From NCBI RefSeq assembly GCF_035319885.1, contig NZ_CP141285.1:1178001-1242000 (forward strand): a stretch of 64,000 nt of DNA, written 5' to 3'. Position numbers and translations under genes: made by a program. The notes under the pieces were generated by a model. That model did not search any database and was not told where the DNA came from. It saw only the letters and a list, made by a program, of their open reading frames with translations. Every line of letters starts with the position of its first letter. Position 1 is the first letter of the stretch. Shown piece after piece: positions 53,951 to 61,652 of this stretch. The stretch comes from Altererythrobacter sp. H2 (GTDB lineage Bacteria > Pseudomonadota > Alphaproteobacteria > Sphingomonadales > Sphingomonadaceae).

Positions 53951-55711
53951 TTGCAGACCTATAGGCAGACCTTTCTCCTCGCTCTTGGTGTGGGATTCTT
54001 TGCGGGCGGCACGTTTGGGTACGTATTTTTTGGTGACCCAGTGCCAGGTGCCCTGGTGGGCGGAGCAATAGCGTTTGCTGTGATTCTGGGTTGGAGTTCC
54101 TACGCTGAGCGGGTTGCGACTAAGCGTGACGCGGCCCAACGGAAAGAGATCCTGCATATGCTTGCCGATGTGGGAATTGGCCAGCAGCATGGCGGCCAAG
54201 TGGAGCGGCCCAAAGCTAAAGCGCCCGCTACTGTAAATGACCAAGCTGGAGAGGCGCTGACGAGTCTTAAGGAATACGAGCCTGGAGAGCTTATTGCGGG
54301 AAAGTACCTAGTTAAGCGCGTAATTCAAGGAGGTATGGGGCGCGTCTATGTTGTTGATTATGAATCAAAGACCATCGTCCTGAAGGCCATTCGGTCAGAT
54401 CGCGGAGACCTGGAGCAATTTGCCGAAGAGGCCCGTACTTGGGTAGGCATCGGCCGCCATGACAACATTGTATCCGCGCAAGCGGTAACCGACTTCGCGA
54501 AGCGCAAGGACACGGCTGAGACCTTGATCCGGCGGCACTTCATCGCCGACTGCCGTGTCGATTACGCGAAGACCGCGAAGGACTTGGAGCACGCGACCGC
54601 CGCGCTGAACAGAGAGTCAGACGCCGTCACGGCGTTTAGAGAGGCTGCGCGCGAGCTACGGCAGCGCATACGAACGCACGGCCCGGCCGCCGAAGTGATC
54701 AACAATTTGATAGCCGCTTACCTCGGCCACGGGGAGCTGACGATCAACCCCGTCGACGGGGGCTACGAGCTGCAACGGCATGGGACGCCCATCTCCGGCG
54801 TCCCCAGCGAAGGTGAAAAGACCGCCATCGCGATCTCCTACTTCCTGTCGTCGATCGAGGCTGACAACCGGAAGCTCAAAGACGTCATCGTGGTCGTCGA
54901 CGATCCCGTGTCGAGCCTCGACACGAAAGCCTTGAACTTTGCGTGCTCACTCGTGCGAACACGCCTCGAGAAGGCCGCTCAAGTGTTCATTCTGACCCAC
55001 AATCTTCAGTGCATGAATGAGTTTAGGAAAGCGTGGAAGGGCAAGGTGCGGCCCGCCGAGGGCAAGGTGCAGACAGCGACATTCCTTTTCATCGACGTCG
55101 CTATCCCGGAAGGGCAGCGGCGGCGCTCCTCGACAATTATCGAGATGTCGAGGCTGCTCCGTGAGTATGATTCTGAATACCACTTTCTCTTCAGCCACGT
55201 GCTCCGATTCGTGAACGAACCGGATGCATACGACGACCACGGCTACATGATACCCAACGTGATCCGCCGGGTGCTGGACGTGTTCCTCGCCTTCAAATGC
55301 CCAGGCGGCGGCGGTCTTCCAAGCCAGCTCGACAAGCTAGTAAGCGATTATCCGGCGCTGGACCGCGAGCGCCTCGCTGGGCTCGAACGGCTCACCGTCT
55401 TCTATGGGGCTCGCGTTGCTTACCAAGATGGTGCAGCTGCCATGCTTGGCCGCCAGTCGCTCCGCGAGCCCATATGCCCTGTCGAAGCCTGGTCTGATCT
55501 CATATCCGCCAGAGAATGGTGGTGCATATTCGGTGTCACCTATCGCCCAGCAGATCCGATATTGCTCGCGAACCTGAAGCTCCCTTACCACGCATTCAGC
55601 AGCGCGGAGGGCGGCGCCACTTGCTTCAGGAGCGGTTGCACGAATTCGGTGATAGACGATGCATGGGTACAGCTTTTCGCTCACAGCAGCCAGCTCCTGA
55701 GGTTAAGCTAG
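53951..55711 (+). CDS. Chimeric ORF: membrane-anchored kinase N-lobe fused to AAA_13 ATPase C-terminal half
   Basis: The 586-codon frame starts with TTG after AAGGA. Residues 8-50 hold two membrane helices. Residues 113-176 are a Ser/Thr kinase N-lobe (IAGKYLVKRVIQGGMGRVYVVDY, Lys 145, Glu 160, RHDNIVSAQAV), but no HRD or DFG motif follows. From about residue 181 it switches to an AAA_13/RloC-PrrC-like C-terminal ATPase part: signature SEGEKTAIAISYFL (286-299), Walker B VIVVVDDPVSSLD (312-324), His 350, with no Walker A. From about residue 485 family similarity stops. It looks like two truncated genes joined in frame by a deletion; a functional fusion is less likely. Confidence 0.65.
   Translation: MQTYRQTFLLALGVGFFAGGTFGYVFFGDPVPGALVGGAIAFAVILGWSSYAERVATKRDAAQRKEILHMLADVGIGQQHGGQVERPKAKAPATVNDQAGEALTSLKEYEPGELIAGKYLVKRVIQGGMGRVYVVDYESKTIVLKAIRSDRGDLEQFAEEARTWVGIGRHDNIVSAQAVTDFAKRKDTAETLIRRHFIADCRVDYAKTAKDLEHATAALNRESDAVTAFREAARELRQRIRTHGPAAEVINNLIAAYLGHGELTINPVDGGYELQRHGTPISGVPSEGEKTAIAISYFLSSIEADNRKLKDVIVVVDDPVSSLDTKALNFACSLVRTRLEKAAQVFILTHNLQCMNEFRKAWKGKVRPAEGKVQTATFLFIDVAIPEGQRRRSSTIIEMSRLLREYDSEYHFLFSHVLRFVNEPDAYDDHGYMIPNVIRRVLDVFLAFKCPGGGGLPSQLDKLVSDYPALDRERLAGLERLTVFYGARVAYQDGAAAMLGRQSLREPICPVEAWSDLISAREWWCIFGVTYRPADPILLANLKLPYHAFSSAEGGATCFRSGCTNSVIDDAWVQLFAHSSQLLRLS
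55337..55684 (-). CDS. Opposing ORF, possibly a truncated cargo gene
   Basis: The 115-residue frame starts with GTG preceded by AGGAG (9 nt spacing). It reads SEKLYPCIVYHRIRATAPEAS, ECVVRELQVREQYRICWAIGDTEYAPPFSGGYEIRPGFDRAYGLAERLAAKHGSCTILVSN, which has a protein-like composition. Its last ~25 codons are antisense to the end of the AAA_13 homology, so its 3' part is probably lost at the same junction. No family recognised. Confidence 0.35.
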   Translation of the reverse strand: MSEKLYPCIVYHRIRATAPEASGAALRAAECVVRELQVREQYRICWAIGDTEYAPPFSGGYEIRPGFDRAYGLAERLAAKHGSCTILVSNASPIEDGEPFEPSEALAVQRRIIAY

Positions 55712-55886
55712 GCCGGTTCAACCATAGCGACCAAACCGAGTCTCACTGCGCAGGAATGAATGGTTGCGTAGCAATGCGAGCTGTGGCCGCGCTTATACGC
55801 GGCTAGGCTGTTCTCCTCAAGCGCGAGTACGCCTTGCCTGATCCGATCACCACCCCAAGCCACTGAACTGTGACCCTTGCAACGCC

Positions 55887-55905
55887 GTGGTTGCTATATG
55901 GTTGC
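55887..55905 (+). repeat. Arm-type integrase site, right copy
   Basis: GTGGTTGCTATATGGTTGC differs at one base from 52657-52675 and lies 47 bp before the right att core. The rest of 55712-55951 shows no gene. Confidence 0.55.
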
Positions 55906-55952
55906 TGAGATTAATGCAGCCTAAAAAGCATCGTGCTAAGACTTTGAAAACG

Positions 55953-56028
55953 TGGTGAGCCCGACAGGATTCGAACCTGTGACCCGCTGATTAAAAGTCA
56001 GCTGCTCTACCTACTGAGCTACGGGCCC
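55953..56028 (-). tRNA. tRNA-Lys (anticodon TTT), integration target
   Basis: The reverse strand gives a complete tRNA: acceptor GGGCCCG with CGGGCTC, discriminator A and CCA; D-arm with AGCTCAGTAGGTAGAGCA; anticodon loop CTTTTAA with TTT; T-loop GGTTCGAATCC. Its 3' part (55952-55998) is the att core duplicated at 52480-52526. Its first 10 nt overlap the end of folK. Confidence 0.96.
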
Positions 56029-56552
56029 GACCACGGGGCGGCCTTAGGCAGGGGGCGCGGGCGGGTCAAGCGGGCGTGAAGCTGGCGCAGTGAGAGCCCG
56101 GTGAGCGGATCGCGCCAGTCGCTCGCCACGGCCAGCGCCGGACCGAGCACGAAGCGGCGCTCGCGCAGCCGGGGATGGGGGATCGTCAGGGCCTGTGAAC
56201 CATGGCTGCCACCCGACCACAGCAGGATATCGAGATCGAGCACGCGCGAACTCCAGCGTTGCCCTCCGTTCCGCCGACCGAAGCTGCGCTCGATCTGTTT
56301 GAGCCGATCCAGCAATGCGGGCGGGGCAAGCTCTGTTTCCAGCACGGCCACGGTGTTGGCGTAGCGCCGCAGTGACGGGCCGAGTGGTGCGCTGCCGACT
56401 GTTGGCGCTGCGGCGGTGACATGACCGAGCCCTGCCAGACTAGCCTTGGCAGCATTGATGACTTCCACGGGGCCGCCATGGCGATGGTGCGGGCGGTTGG
56501 AGCCGAGCCCGATCAGGTAACGGTTCAGGGTGGGGCGGGTTGCCGGGGCCAT
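56019..56552 (-). CDS. folK: 2-amino-4-hydroxy-6-hydroxymethyldihydropteridine diphosphokinase
   Basis: The 177-residue folate-pathway enzyme has the HPPK pattern: RYLIGLGSNRPH at the start, PSLRRYANTVAVLETELAPPALLDRLKQIERSFGRR, then SSRVLDLDILLWSGG and IPHPRLRERRFVLGPALAVA. Its last codons (Gly-Pro-TAG) coincide with the first 10 nt of tRNA-Lys on the same strand, so the tRNA 5' end must be cut out of the folK mRNA by RNase P. The ribosome-binding site is weak. Confidence 0.92.
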   Translation of the reverse strand: MAPATRPTLNRYLIGLGSNRPHHRHGGPVEVINAAKASLAGLGHVTAAAPTVGSAPLGPSLRRYANTVAVLETELAPPALLDRLKQIERSFGRRNGGQRWSSRVLDLDILLWSGGSHGSQALTIPHPRLRERRFVLGPALAVASDWRDPLTGLSLRQLHARLTRPRPLPKAAPWSGP

Positions 56553-56574
56553 CGCTGCCGACTAGGCCAGAGCG

Positions 56575-57249
56575 ATGGTTTTGCAAATGCCCCTCGCGGA
56601 CAGCGAGCCGCCGCACGATTGCCCGCTCTGCCCGCGTCTGGTGGCCCTGCGGCGGGAACTGGAGCAGGAATATCCCGACTGGTGGAATGCGCCGGTGCCG
56701 GCCTGGGGCGATCCCGCAGGGTGGCTGGCCATGGTCGGCCTGGCACCCGGCAAGCACGGGGCCAACCGCACCGGGCGGCCCTTTACGGGTGACTATGCGG
56801 GGGACCTGCTGTTCGCGACGCTGGCGAAATTCGGCTTCACCCGCGGCTCATACGAAAGCCGGGTCGATGACGGGTTTTCGCTGCAGGGCGCAATCATCAT
56901 CAACTCGGTCAAGTGCCTGCCGCCGCAGAACAAGCCGACGCCAGCCGAAATCGCCACCTGCCGCCGGTTCCTTTCCCGGCAGGTGGAGGAACTGCCGCAG
57001 GTGCGGGTCTACGTGGCGCTCGGGCGGATTGCGCATGACAGCTTCCTGACCACGCAGGGCCTGCGCAAGGCAGCCTATCCGTTCGGCCACGCGGCGCAGC
57101 ACGAACTGCCGGATGGGCGCTGGTTGATCGATTCCTATCACTGCAGCCGCTACAACACGCAGACCGGGCGGCTGACGGCCGAGATGTTCGAGCAGGTGTT
57201 CGAACACGCGCTGGCGCGGCGTCAGATGTCCTCGGCAATCCGCCCGTAG
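56575..57249 (+). CDS. Family 5 uracil-DNA glycosylase (UDGb)
   Basis: The 224-residue protein has motif A GLAPGKHGANRTGRPFTGDYAG near residue 60 and motif B YHCSRYNTQTGRLT near residue 195, typical of the UDGb family found in archaea, Thermus and some bacteria. Cysteines at CPLCPRL and later positions (NSVKCLPP, ATCRRF) suggest a 4Fe-4S cluster. It removes uracil and other deaminated bases from DNA. It is divergent from folK (22 bp apart) and overlaps the convergent amidase gene by 28 bp. Confidence 0.9.
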   Translation: MVLQMPLADSEPPHDCPLCPRLVALRRELEQEYPDWWNAPVPAWGDPAGWLAMVGLAPGKHGANRTGRPFTGDYAGDLLFATLAKFGFTRGSYESRVDDGFSLQGAIIINSVKCLPPQNKPTPAEIATCRRFLSRQVEELPQVRVYVALGRIAHDSFLTTQGLRKAAYPFGHAAQHELPDGRWLIDSYHCSRYNTQTGRLTAEMFEQVFEHALARRQMSSAIRP

Positions 57250-58085
57250 AGCTGCGGTCGCCGGTCACGGAAGAACCCCATCCCGGCGCGGTGGATGGCA
57301 GCCTGATCGAGGTCGAGCGTCGCCACCAGCACCCCGCTTTCCTCGCTTGCGAATTCGCACACCATGTCGCCCCATTCGTTGGCGATGAAGCTGTGGCCGT
57401 AGAAGCTCTGTGCGGCGGGGGAATCGCCCTCGCTGCCGATGCGGTTGGCGGCGATCACCGGCATGCAGTTGCTGACGGCATGCCCTTGCATGGCGCGGCG
57501 CCACATCCGGCTGGTGTCAAGATCGGCGTCATAGGGCTCGCTGCCGATGGCGGTGGGGTAGAACAGCAGCTCGGCCCCCATGAGCGCCATCACCCGGGCG
57601 CATTCGGGGTACCACTGGTCCCAGCAGATGCCGACGCCGATCCGGGTTCCGCAAACATCCCACACCTTGAACCCGTCGTTGCCGGGGCGGAAATAGTACT
57701 TCTCCTCGTACCCCGGCCCGTCGGGGATGTGGCTCTTGCGATAGGTGCCCATGATCTCGCCGCGCGGGTCGATCATCGCCAGGGTGTTATAGTAGTGGTG
57801 CCCGTCGCGCTCGAAGAAGCTGGTCGGGATGGCGACCTTCAGCTTCGCCGCCAGCTTGCGCATGGCGATGACGCTCGGGTGCTCGGCCAGCGGGCGGGCG
57901 AGCGCAAAGAGCGTCTCGTCCTCCACCTTGCAGAAATAGGGCCCGGAAAACAGCTCTGGCGGCAGGATGATGTCCGCCCCGCGCGCGGCGGCCTGCTCGA
58001 CCAGTTCCGACACGGCGTCGATATTGGTCTGCTCGTCGTCAGAGCCGAGGCCAAGCTGGAGGGCGGCGACAGTGATTTCTCTCAT
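57222..58085 (-). CDS. aguB: N-carbamoylputrescine amidase (nitrilase superfamily)
   Basis: The 287-residue enzyme has the Glu-Lys-Cys triad: LPPELFSGPYFC, YRKSHIPDGPGYEEKYYFRPG and GVGICWDQWYPECAR. FSGPYFCKVEDE and RKSHIPDGPGYEEK are typical of N-carbamoylputrescine amidases in the agmatine-to-putrescine route. No agmatine deiminase gene is adjacent; it would be expected elsewhere. It overlaps the UDGb gene at its 3' end. Confidence 0.92.
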   Translation of the reverse strand: MREITVAALQLGLGSDDEQTNIDAVSELVEQAAARGADIILPPELFSGPYFCKVEDETLFALARPLAEHPSVIAMRKLAAKLKVAIPTSFFERDGHHYYNTLAMIDPRGEIMGTYRKSHIPDGPGYEEKYYFRPGNDGFKVWDVCGTRIGVGICWDQWYPECARVMALMGAELLFYPTAIGSEPYDADLDTSRMWRRAMQGHAVSNCMPVIAANRIGSEGDSPAAQSFYGHSFIANEWGDMVCEFASEESGVLVATLDLDQAAIHRAGMGFFRDRRPQLYGRIAEDI

Positions 58086-58096
58086 GGCCGGTAGCG

Positions 58097-58861
58097 TTAT
58101 TTAGCCTTCAGGGCGAAGTCCACCTGGATCGTAACATCCGACCGCGTGCTTCCGACCATCATGCCCGCTCCGCCCTGCTCGGGCCGCGGTACGGCATTGA
58201 CCGGAGGCGGAGGTGGAGCCATCGCGGCGGACTCGTAAGCGGCATCAGCCCCGCGCAGCCAGGTCTGGCCCTGGCTGCCGCCTGCATCGCGGATGTAGAG
58301 CACCCGCGCGATCTCCATATCGGCCGCCTCGGCATAGGCTTCCGCCCGCTTGCGTGCCGCCTTGTAAGCGCTGGCATAAGCGATGTTCGCAGTCGCCTCG
58401 GGATCGGACATCGACAGGTTTGGGCCTGATATGATGTTGGCACCTGCTTCGGTCGCGGCGAGGACCGCATCGCTCGCCTTGCTCACATCGCGGATGGTAA
58501 CTTCGACCACGTTGCTGGCCTGGAACTGGCCCTTGCGGTCACCCCAGTCGATCCGCTGCACGTTGACCGCTCGCGTCTGGATGTCCGCTTCGGCAATGCC
58601 AAGTTCGCGCAAGGCGGCCACGATCTCGGTGATCTTCCGACCGTTCGCCTGGCTCGCCTCCTTGGCGGTGCGGGCCCATGTTTCGATGCCCGCCTGAAAC
58701 TGCGCGCGGTCAGGCCGGGATTCGGCCTGACCGCTGGCGCTCACTGACAGCAGGGTTTCGCTGCGATCGACCCCGCGGGCATCGTCCTTGGCCGGGGCAC
58801 AAGCTGCCAGCGAAAGCGCCGCGGTTCCGGCGAGAAATGTGCGCGCGTGGGTCCAGATCAT
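58097..58861 (-). CDS. SIMPL (DUF541) domain lipoprotein
   Basis: The 254-residue protein has a lipoprotein signal (FLAGTAALSLAAC, Cys near residue 21) and a SIMPL domain: LLSVSASGQAESRPDRAQFQAGIETWARTAKEASQANGRKITEIVAALRELGIAEADIQTRAVNVQRIDW and YASAYKAARKRAEAYAEAADMEI. SIMPL proteins form periplasmic oligomers of unclear role. ATG 58861 is chosen over TTG 58867. A 35-bp perfect palindrome lies directly upstream and contains the ribosome-binding region. Confidence 0.88.
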   Translation of the reverse strand: MIWTHARTFLAGTAALSLAACAPAKDDARGVDRSETLLSVSASGQAESRPDRAQFQAGIETWARTAKEASQANGRKITEIVAALRELGIAEADIQTRAVNVQRIDWGDRKGQFQASNVVEVTIRDVSKASDAVLAATEAGANIISGPNLSMSDPEATANIAYASAYKAARKRAEAYAEAADMEIARVLYIRDAGGSQGQTWLRGADAAYESAAMAPPPPPVNAVPRPEQGGAGMMVGSTRSDVTIQVDFALKAK

Positions 58862-58862
58862 G

Positions 58863-58897
58863 CTCAATCCCGTGTAACAATATTACACGGGATTGAG
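58863..58897. promoter_or_regulatory. 35-bp perfect palindrome at the SIMPL gene start
   Basis: The 15-bp arms CTCAATCCCGTGTAA and TTACACGGGATTGAG are perfectly complementary around CAATA. The palindrome ends 1 nt before the ATG, so in the mRNA the ribosome-binding site would be in a stem. As DNA, GTGTAA-N5-TTACAC is operator-like. Confidence 0.6.
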
Positions 58898-58953
58898 TTG
58901 TATGCGCTGAATGCCGCCTTAATCCCGCGATCGCAGGACGTCGTGGTGCGTGC

Positions 58954-59877
58954 TCAGGGACGCTTCTTGAACAGCAGCGTCATGCGGTCGCTTTCGCCCT
59001 TGTCCTTCAGGTCTTCGCGCTTGGTGGCCTGGACGGGGGGCATTTCCCACACCCCTTCGGGGTGATCGGCGGTGTCCATCGGGTTGGCGTTCACTTCGCT
59101 CGATCCGACCAGCTCGAAGCCGTTCAGCTCCATGAAGGCAATCACGTCGGCCTGGCGCAGGTAGCCCCGGGTGCCGTTGGCGTAGGACCATGGCGCATCG
59201 GCCTTGGCACGGTGCTGGACCACGCCGATCATGCCGTCGTCCTTGAGCAGTTCGCGCATCGCGCGGATTTCGGTGTCGGCGGTGCCGGCGCGGGTAATGC
59301 CGTGCAGGCTGCGGATGACGAGAATGCGGTCGAACGTGCCCTTCTGATCGTCCGGGATAGAGTCGAGCGTCAAGCCCGCGAATTTGTCGGCCGGAAGGCC
59401 GGTATAGCCTGCCACTTCCGCGGCAAAACCGGCGGCGGAATCGCGGATGCGCTGCTGACGGGCCGGGTCGCTGCTGGCGGTCAGCGGGTTGGCATAGATG
59501 CCGACAAGCTGGCCTTCTCCGCCCAGATAGTGGCCCAGCAGGCGCGAATACCAGCCGCCGCCGGGAGCATATTCACCCACCTTCATGTGCGGTGCGACAT
59601 GGAAGAAGGCGAGCACTTCCCCCGGGTTGCGGAACTTGTCACGGGCGCGATCTTCGGCGCGGCTGGGGTGGTTGAGTGCGCCTGACAGGGCCTCGCCATG
59701 GTGCTGCATGAACATGGCGGGATCATGCTTCGAATGGTCCATTGCCTTGCCGGGTGCAGAACCGTGTGTCGCCGCATGGCCTGCGTGGTGGCCGTGGTTG
59801 TCGGCCATGGCCGGGGCGGCGAGAGCGGCCAGTGCGGCGGCGAGCGCGCTGGTCAGGGCGAAGTTCGTCTTGGTCAT
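58954..59877 (-). CDS. Exported methyltransferase-like protein (COG4798-type)
   Basis: The 307-residue protein has a signal peptide (MTKTNFALTSALAAALAALAAPAMA), a His-rich segment (NHGHHAGHAATHG...DHSKHD), then a class I methyltransferase-like domain with FHVAPHMKVGEYAPGGGWYSRLLGHYLGGEGQLVGIYA (the first Gly-rich loop is GEYAPGGGWYS) and FDRILVIRSLHGI. Such exported 'predicted methyltransferases' are common in alphaproteobacteria; whether SAM is available outside the cytoplasm is doubtful. GAGAGGACA lies upstream of ATG 59877. Confidence 0.82.
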   Translation of the reverse strand: MTKTNFALTSALAAALAALAAPAMADNHGHHAGHAATHGSAPGKAMDHSKHDPAMFMQHHGEALSGALNHPSRAEDRARDKFRNPGEVLAFFHVAPHMKVGEYAPGGGWYSRLLGHYLGGEGQLVGIYANPLTASSDPARQQRIRDSAAGFAAEVAGYTGLPADKFAGLTLDSIPDDQKGTFDRILVIRSLHGITRAGTADTEIRAMRELLKDDGMIGVVQHRAKADAPWSYANGTRGYLRQADVIAFMELNGFELVGSSEVNANPMDTADHPEGVWEMPPVQATKREDLKDKGESDRMTLLFKKRP

Positions 59878-59992
59878 GGGGGTGTCCTCTCCGGTGGTCT
59901 TGTGGGGAATACGCTGCGCCCGGTTGTAAGGATGCAACCGGCGATGACAAGCGCCGAACGGAACCCTACATGGACCCGCGAAAGGAATTCCC

Positions 59993-60529
59993 ATGGCAGA
60001 ACAGCAACAGGCGATCATTGCAGGCGGATGCTTCTGGTGCACCGAGGCGGTGTTCCGCGACGTGATCGGAGTCAGTGAAGTCGAAAGCGGCTACATCGGG
60101 GGAAGCAAGCCCAGCCCGACCTACAAGGAGGTGTGCAGCGGCACGACCGGCCATGCCGAAGCGATCCGCGTGACGTTCGACCCTGAAGTGCTCAGCTACG
60201 GCGACCTGCTCGATGTGTTCATGGGCACCCACGATCCGACCCAGCTGAACCGGCAGGGCAACGACATCGGCACCCAGTATCGCAGCGCGATCTTTCCGCT
60301 CGGTGATGCCCAGCAGGCCGAGGCCGAAGCCGCCATTGCCCGCGCCAATGACGATCTTGGCGGCAAGGTCGTGACCACCATCGAAGGGCCGGCAGAGTGG
60401 TATCCGGCAGAGGACTATCACCAGGAATACTGGGATGGTGAAGGCCAGCGCAATCCCTATTGCCTCGCCGTCATACCGCCCAAGCTCGCCAAGCTGCGCA
60501 AAAGCTTCGCTGCAAAAGCGAAATCCTGA
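59993..60529 (+). CDS. msrA: Peptide methionine (S)-sulfoxide reductase
   Basis: The 178-residue enzyme has the active-site motif AGGCFWCTEAVFRDVIGV, SGYIGG, SGTTGHAEAIRVTFDP, and HDPTQLNRQGNDIGTQYRSAIF, the complete MsrA pattern. It repairs oxidised methionine using thioredoxin. It is about 115 bp from the divergent exported methyltransferase-like gene. Confidence 0.98.
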   Translation: MAEQQQAIIAGGCFWCTEAVFRDVIGVSEVESGYIGGSKPSPTYKEVCSGTTGHAEAIRVTFDPEVLSYGDLLDVFMGTHDPTQLNRQGNDIGTQYRSAIFPLGDAQQAEAEAAIARANDDLGGKVVTTIEGPAEWYPAEDYHQEYWDGEGQRNPYCLAVIPPKLAKLRKSFAAKAKS

Positions 60530-60544
60530 GGCACCCGGTTACCG

Positions 60545-60574
60545 GAAGGGGCGGGTCGCATGAGCCGCCCCTTC
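60545..60574. terminator. Bidirectional terminator between msrA and the OmpA-family gene
   Basis: Perfect 10-bp arms GAAGGGGCGG and CCGCCCCTTC with a 10-nt loop lie between the convergent genes. T-runs are weak on both sides. Confidence 0.6.
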
Positions 60575-60581
60575 GCAGTTG

Positions 60582-61469
60582 TTACAGGCCGTCGACGCTC
60601 TTGCTGACGAGGATATTCACCGCCACTCGCCGGTTCTGCGCCTTGCCCTGAGCGGTGCTGTTGTCCGCCGCAGGATCGGCTTCAGCCATGCCGGTGGGCG
60701 TCAGCATCCGGTAAGGCTTCCACTTGCAGGCCTGCTGCAGGTAGTTGACCACCCGTGCGGCGCGCTTCTCGCTCAGTTCCTGGTTGAAGTCATAGTCACC
60801 CGTCGAATCGGTGTAGCCGACCACCAGCAGCAGCGCGTTGTCCATCGCTTCGGCCTGTGCCGCCGTGGCGCACAGTTCGGCCTGTGACTGGCCGGAAATG
60901 TTCCACTTGCCCGTGTCGAAGTAGACGTTGGTGGTGCCCTTGACGTTGTACTGGTCAATGTCGGCCACGCGGCTGCGAAGCGCGTCGGTCGCCGCGGTCT
61001 GCTCGGCAAAGCCCTGTTCGGTGCCGGTGCGGATCATCGTCGCGGTGCGCAGGTCCTTGGTTTTGAGCGCGATACGGCTGGCGATGAGCCCATTGCCCCA
61101 TTGCACGGTCCGCACAGTCACGGGCAGGCCGTTGAGCAGCGCCTCAGGGGCAAGCCGGTCACGGTCAAGGCCGAACAATCCCTTGCTCGCGCGCACTTCG
61201 GTAGCCTCGCTCAGGAAGACATCGGTGGTGGTGCCGTCTGCATTGGTGACGCGCATCCGGTTGTCCTTGCGGGCGGCAATGAAGCCTTCCACTTCGGGGC
61301 CTTCGTCCAGCGCGGACAGGTCTGCCGGCGGCGTACCGTAAACCGTGGTGAAGGCTTCGTCCTGCGGCGGGGCCTGTTCCTGCGCTATCAGGGTGCCAGG
61401 CACCGCAGCGGGTACGGCCAGCGCGGCCAGCACAGTGAGCGCCTTGCGACGCGGGGACCTCAATGTCAT
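60582..61469 (-). CDS. OmpA-family outer-membrane/periplasmic protein
   Basis: The 295-residue protein has a signal peptide (ALTVLAALAVPAAVPGTLIA), a middle part with DUF5666-like beta repeats (VEGFIAARKDNRMRVTNADGTTTDVFLSEATEVRASKG), and a C-terminal OmpA peptidoglycan-binding domain: TTNVYFDTGKWNISGQSQAEL, LLVVGYTDSTGDYDFNQELSEKRAARVVNYL, and GKAQNRRVAVNILV. It probably links outer membrane or periplasm to peptidoglycan. Confidence 0.88.
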   Translation of the reverse strand: MTLRSPRRKALTVLAALAVPAAVPGTLIAQEQAPPQDEAFTTVYGTPPADLSALDEGPEVEGFIAARKDNRMRVTNADGTTTDVFLSEATEVRASKGLFGLDRDRLAPEALLNGLPVTVRTVQWGNGLIASRIALKTKDLRTATMIRTGTEQGFAEQTAATDALRSRVADIDQYNVKGTTNVYFDTGKWNISGQSQAELCATAAQAEAMDNALLLVVGYTDSTGDYDFNQELSEKRAARVVNYLQQACKWKPYRMLTPTGMAEADPAADNSTAQGKAQNRRVAVNILVSKSVDGL

Positions 61470-61652
61470 TTGCTCTGCTCCTCGAATGGTCGAGCCGCGC
61501 GGCGGAGCGCACGACTTCCCTCGCCGGGTGTTCAGCGGCGCCTTGCTGGCGGATGAACGCTTTAAGGTTGCGGGAAAATCCGGGGGCCGTCCGGTCGGAG
61601 GCCGCGATGAATGGTTGTCCGGCCCAGCTCCTTTCCGGATTTTGCGTTCGGG

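Larger units (their letters stand above)
52527..55998. mobile_element. Small integrative element in tRNA-Lys
   Basis: A 3.5-kb segment lies between two perfect 47-bp direct repeats, one copy completing a tRNA-Lys gene. It carries a tyrosine integrase beside the left repeat. The cargo is a chimeric kinase/AAA_13 ORF and a truncated opposing ORF. A 19-bp repeat (one mismatch) occurs in direct orientation near each end, as expected for integrase arm sites. Base composition is lower in G+C than in the flanks, especially in the integrase. No excisionase or transfer gene is visible. Confidence 0.85.

Noticed and set aside
56421-56792. Plus-strand ORF overlapping folK and the UDGb gene
   Set aside because: It lies antisense to folK and out of frame with the UDGb gene, both of which have clear motifs.
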